From NCBI GenBank assembly GCA_943846745.1, contig OX044360.1, positions 620,001 to 684,000 of the forward strand: a stretch of 64,000 bases of DNA. Direction: 5' to 3'. The stretch's first letter is position 1. Each line of letters opens with the position of its first letter. This DNA is from Opacimonas sp002292215. GTDB lineage: Bacteria; Pseudomonadota; Gammaproteobacteria; Enterobacterales; Alteromonadaceae. The position numbers were made by a program, and so were the translations under genes. Shown here in pieces: positions 62,161 through 64,000 of the stretch. The notes beneath the pieces were generated by a model. The model searched no databases. It was not told the origin of the DNA and saw only the letters and a program-made list of their open reading frames with translations.

Positions 62161-64000
62161 ATGCAAAAATCTTTACTTAACACTAAGCAAAAATCGTTAA
62201 TATGTTCGAGTCTGTTACTCGCTTTATTCGGTTGTGGTGGAGGCAGTGGCAATGCAAACAATGTCCCCTCTAACCCAACGATACCGAGCACTAATGATCC
62301 CTCCCCCATTGCTAAAGTTAGTAGCAATAACGGTTTTGATTTTTATGGCGATGCAGTTGGTAAGGTCGGTCAAAATATTGGGTTAGGGATACATCATCCT
62401 TCAGCTGCCAAACTAGTTGACATCAAATGGACACAAACGAGCGGCCCAGATGTTGATCTTATTGCCGATCACACTAATGTAATCGGCTTTACCCCGGATG
62501 TGGTAGGCACATATAGTTTTGCCGTGGATGCACGCATGTGCTCTTCAGTCCAGGATAACTCATGTGGTTCACTCTCTTCAGCTAATATCACTATCAACGT
62601 TGATAATCAGTCCTCTAATGCGTCGATCCGCTTAGATCATACTGCAGTTGAGCGTGGTAGAGTGTCGTTTAGAGTCGACCCGTTAAATGGCAAAACCATA
62701 CAATCAGTGGATTGGGAGCAAGCTATAGGCATTAACAATGTTCAAGCTATCGACATAGAAGAACAAGAGAATAGATTGTTTTTTGAAGCGCCAGTAGTCA
62801 CCCAAGACAGTATCCTAAAATTTACCGCCACTGTGACGTTTAGCGACAATACCAGCTCTACTGATGATGTATACGTAGGTGTGCGCAATACCGAGATTGA
62901 TGATGCGGATGGTTACTTCCCTCGTTATTCGGATAATATTGTTAGTGAAAATATGTTTGCTTATGAAACTAATTCACCTTACGCACAAGCTGTTGAACGC
63001 TGTGTTTATACCAACCAAATAAATCGTTCTTGCGATTTTAGAGAATTGCCACTGATTGGCATGCAAACCATGACCCCATCTATTGATGACATTATGGATC
63101 GCGTATTAGTGTCACATGCATGGATGGGTGAGCGTTTTCGTCAATACTTAACAGATTCAGCCGTTGGACCGGATATGCTGAATTTGTTACGTGGTGTGAC
63201 CGCGATTGTCATTTCTTATGAAGTGCGACCGTCTTTCTATTGGGCTGTCACAGGAGCAATTTATTTAGATGCTGATAATTTTTGGCTGACGCCACTTGAG
63301 CGTGACACGTTAAATGAAATCCCAGATTACCGTTCAGGCTTTGGTTCTGACCTGCAATTCATCATGCCCTGGCGTTATGTCAAAGATAATGACTATTATC
63401 CATTGGGACGTTATCCTGTTGTTGAAAGAGGATCGCGAAATTTTGCGGATTTAGAAGCAGATATATCTTGGTTGATGTACCATGAACTTGGTCATGCCAA
63501 TGATTTTTTCCCGCCAGCTAGATGGTCTTCCCTATCGTTAAACAATAGTCCGTTAGAAACGATTAACTTACCATCAATCACTCCTGATTCAGATGCTTTG
63601 GCCAGTGTTTATCCACTACGTTCAGATGAAATGCATCAGCTAGCACAAGTCAATTACGGTGGTGACACCGCGACGACAGGACAAAAAAATACCACAGCAG
63701 ATGATGTTACCGATCTGTTTATACCTGATCTTTCTACTGGATTTTATAATTACTATACGACACGAGAAGATTACGCGACCTTGTTTGAAAAATTCATGAT
63801 GAAATATCGGTTGGATGCAGACTCTGACATTGCGATCGTTTCTAATAATAACAACCCTGATTATAATGTAACGTGGGGACAACGTAACCGTTTTAATGCT
63901 CCTGCATTGCAAGATCGGGTGTTGTTTACCGTGAATCGAGTTTTACCTGAAATTGATGCTGCAGCAATTCAAGCCACCCTACCTGCCCCGCAGTTAATGA
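62161..64000 (+). CDS. Lipoprotein with PKD-like region and HEXXH motif (cut off by window edge)
   Basis: The frame is open from an ATG at 62161 to the right edge (613 codons, incomplete). A lipobox with Cys25 (LLLALFGCGGG) predicts an outer- or inner-membrane lipoprotein. Residues about 45-250 look like beta-rich Ig/PKD repeats (KWTQTSGPDVDLIADHTNVI). At 441-445 HELGH (WLMYHELGHANDFFP) is a zinc-metallopeptidase HEXXH motif. The enzyme family is not recognised, and it could be a peptidase or an inactive relative. The start, 2 bp after DUF2069 with GAAGG upstream, is well supported. It is probably cotranscribed with the wrbA run. Confidence 0.85.
   Translation, partial: MQKSLLNTKQKSLICSSLLLALFGCGGGSGNANNVPSNPTIPSTNDPSPIAKVSSNNGFDFYGDAVGKVGQNIGLGIHHPSAAKLVDIKWTQTSGPDVDLIADHTNVIGFTPDVVGTYSFAVDARMCSSVQDNSCGSLSSANITINVDNQSSNASIRLDHTAVERGRVSFRVDPLNGKTIQSVDWEQAIGINNVQAIDIEEQENRLFFEAPVVTQDSILKFTATVTFSDNTSSTDDVYVGVRNTEIDDADGYFPRYSDNIVSENMFAYETNSPYAQAVERCVYTNQINRSCDFRELPLIGMQTMTPSIDDIMDRVLVSHAWMGERFRQYLTDSAVGPDMLNLLRGVTAIVISYEVRPSFYWAVTGAIYLDADNFWLTPLERDTLNEIPDYRSGFGSDLQFIMPWRYVKDNDYYPLGRYPVVERGSRNFADLEADISWLMYHELGHANDFFPPARWSSLSLNNSPLETINLPSITPDSDALASVYPLRSDEMHQLAQVNYGGDTATTGQKNTTADDVTDLFIPDLSTGFYNYYTTREDYATLFEKFMMKYRLDADSDIAIVSNNNNPDYNVTWGQRNRFNAPALQDRVLFTVNRVLPEIDAAAIQATLPAPQLM

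Noticed and set aside
1..64000. CRISPR arrays, prophage or insertion sequences
   Set aside because: No regularly spaced repeats, transposase, integrase or phage structural genes were recognised.

Overview
The window reads as a chromosomal stretch of a low-GC marine gammaproteobacterium, most likely Alteromonadales. The evidence is several E. coli-like gene neighbourhoods (fabA/rmf/uup/rlmKL/pyrD; prc/proQ/msrC; purC/bamC/dapA facing gcvR/bcp, followed by perM, bepA and yfgD) mixed with genes typical of marine Alteromonadales (1616-aa NAD-glutamate dehydrogenase, DUF3466, DUF1302/DUF1329, an Na+-coupled NSS transporter, a branched-chain 2-oxoacid dehydrogenase). No rRNA, tRNA, CRISPR array, insertion sequence or prophage was recognised. 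Two genes run off the edges: a glutathionylspermidine synthetase/amidase on the left and a lipoprotein with an HEXXH motif on the right.

Layout. 1-2.8 kb: gss (partial) divergent from a receiver protein with a degenerate GGDEF domain. 2.9-9.05 kb: a light/DNA-repair island with four different photolyase/cryptochrome-family proteins plus a 46-aa DUF2256 zinc-ribbon protein. Three of these genes are on the minus strand (class I photolyase, FeS (6-4) photolyase, DUF2256) and two on the plus strand (CRY-DASH, then a fourth paralogue altered at both active-site motifs). 9.5-17.7 kb: fabA facing rmf across a shared terminator, then a minus-strand run pyrD > rlmKL > glutaredoxin-like > uup > DUF3466. 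17.8-22.7 kb: gdhB. 22.9-29.8 kb: a predicted envelope export operon, DUF1302 outer-membrane barrel > DUF1329 > YCF48-type propeller > RND permease.

29.9-35.6 kb: a tight operon NSS transporter > NhaC antiporter > pepN > DUF2835, joining Na+-coupled uptake, Na+ export and peptide breakdown. 35.7-39.1 kb: msrC > small acidic protein > proQ > prc. 39.1-43.3 kb: SIMPL protein, TrmH-family methyltransferase, SpmA/SpmB-type membrane protein, PLP aminotransferase, then a 402-bp gap holding an orphan plus-strand terminator (possible sRNA). 43.3-51 kb: gamma-carbonic anhydrase-like protein, tesB, a Ser/Thr kinase with an unassigned C-terminal half, rlmJ and the bkd complex (E1 alpha, E1 beta, E2). 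51-64 kb: MATE transporter, rluF, purC/bamC/dapA, gcvR/bcp, perM, bepA (apparently starting at AUU), a thioredoxin-like protein, an ArsC-like reductase, wrbA, DUF2069 and the partial lipoprotein.

The most unusual parts are the four-member photolyase/cryptochrome island with its divergent fourth member, the probable AUU start of bepA, the orphan terminator near 43.3 kb, and the uncharacterised kinase and metalloprotease-like lipoprotein. Assignments come from reading motifs and recalled family features; no database search was run.
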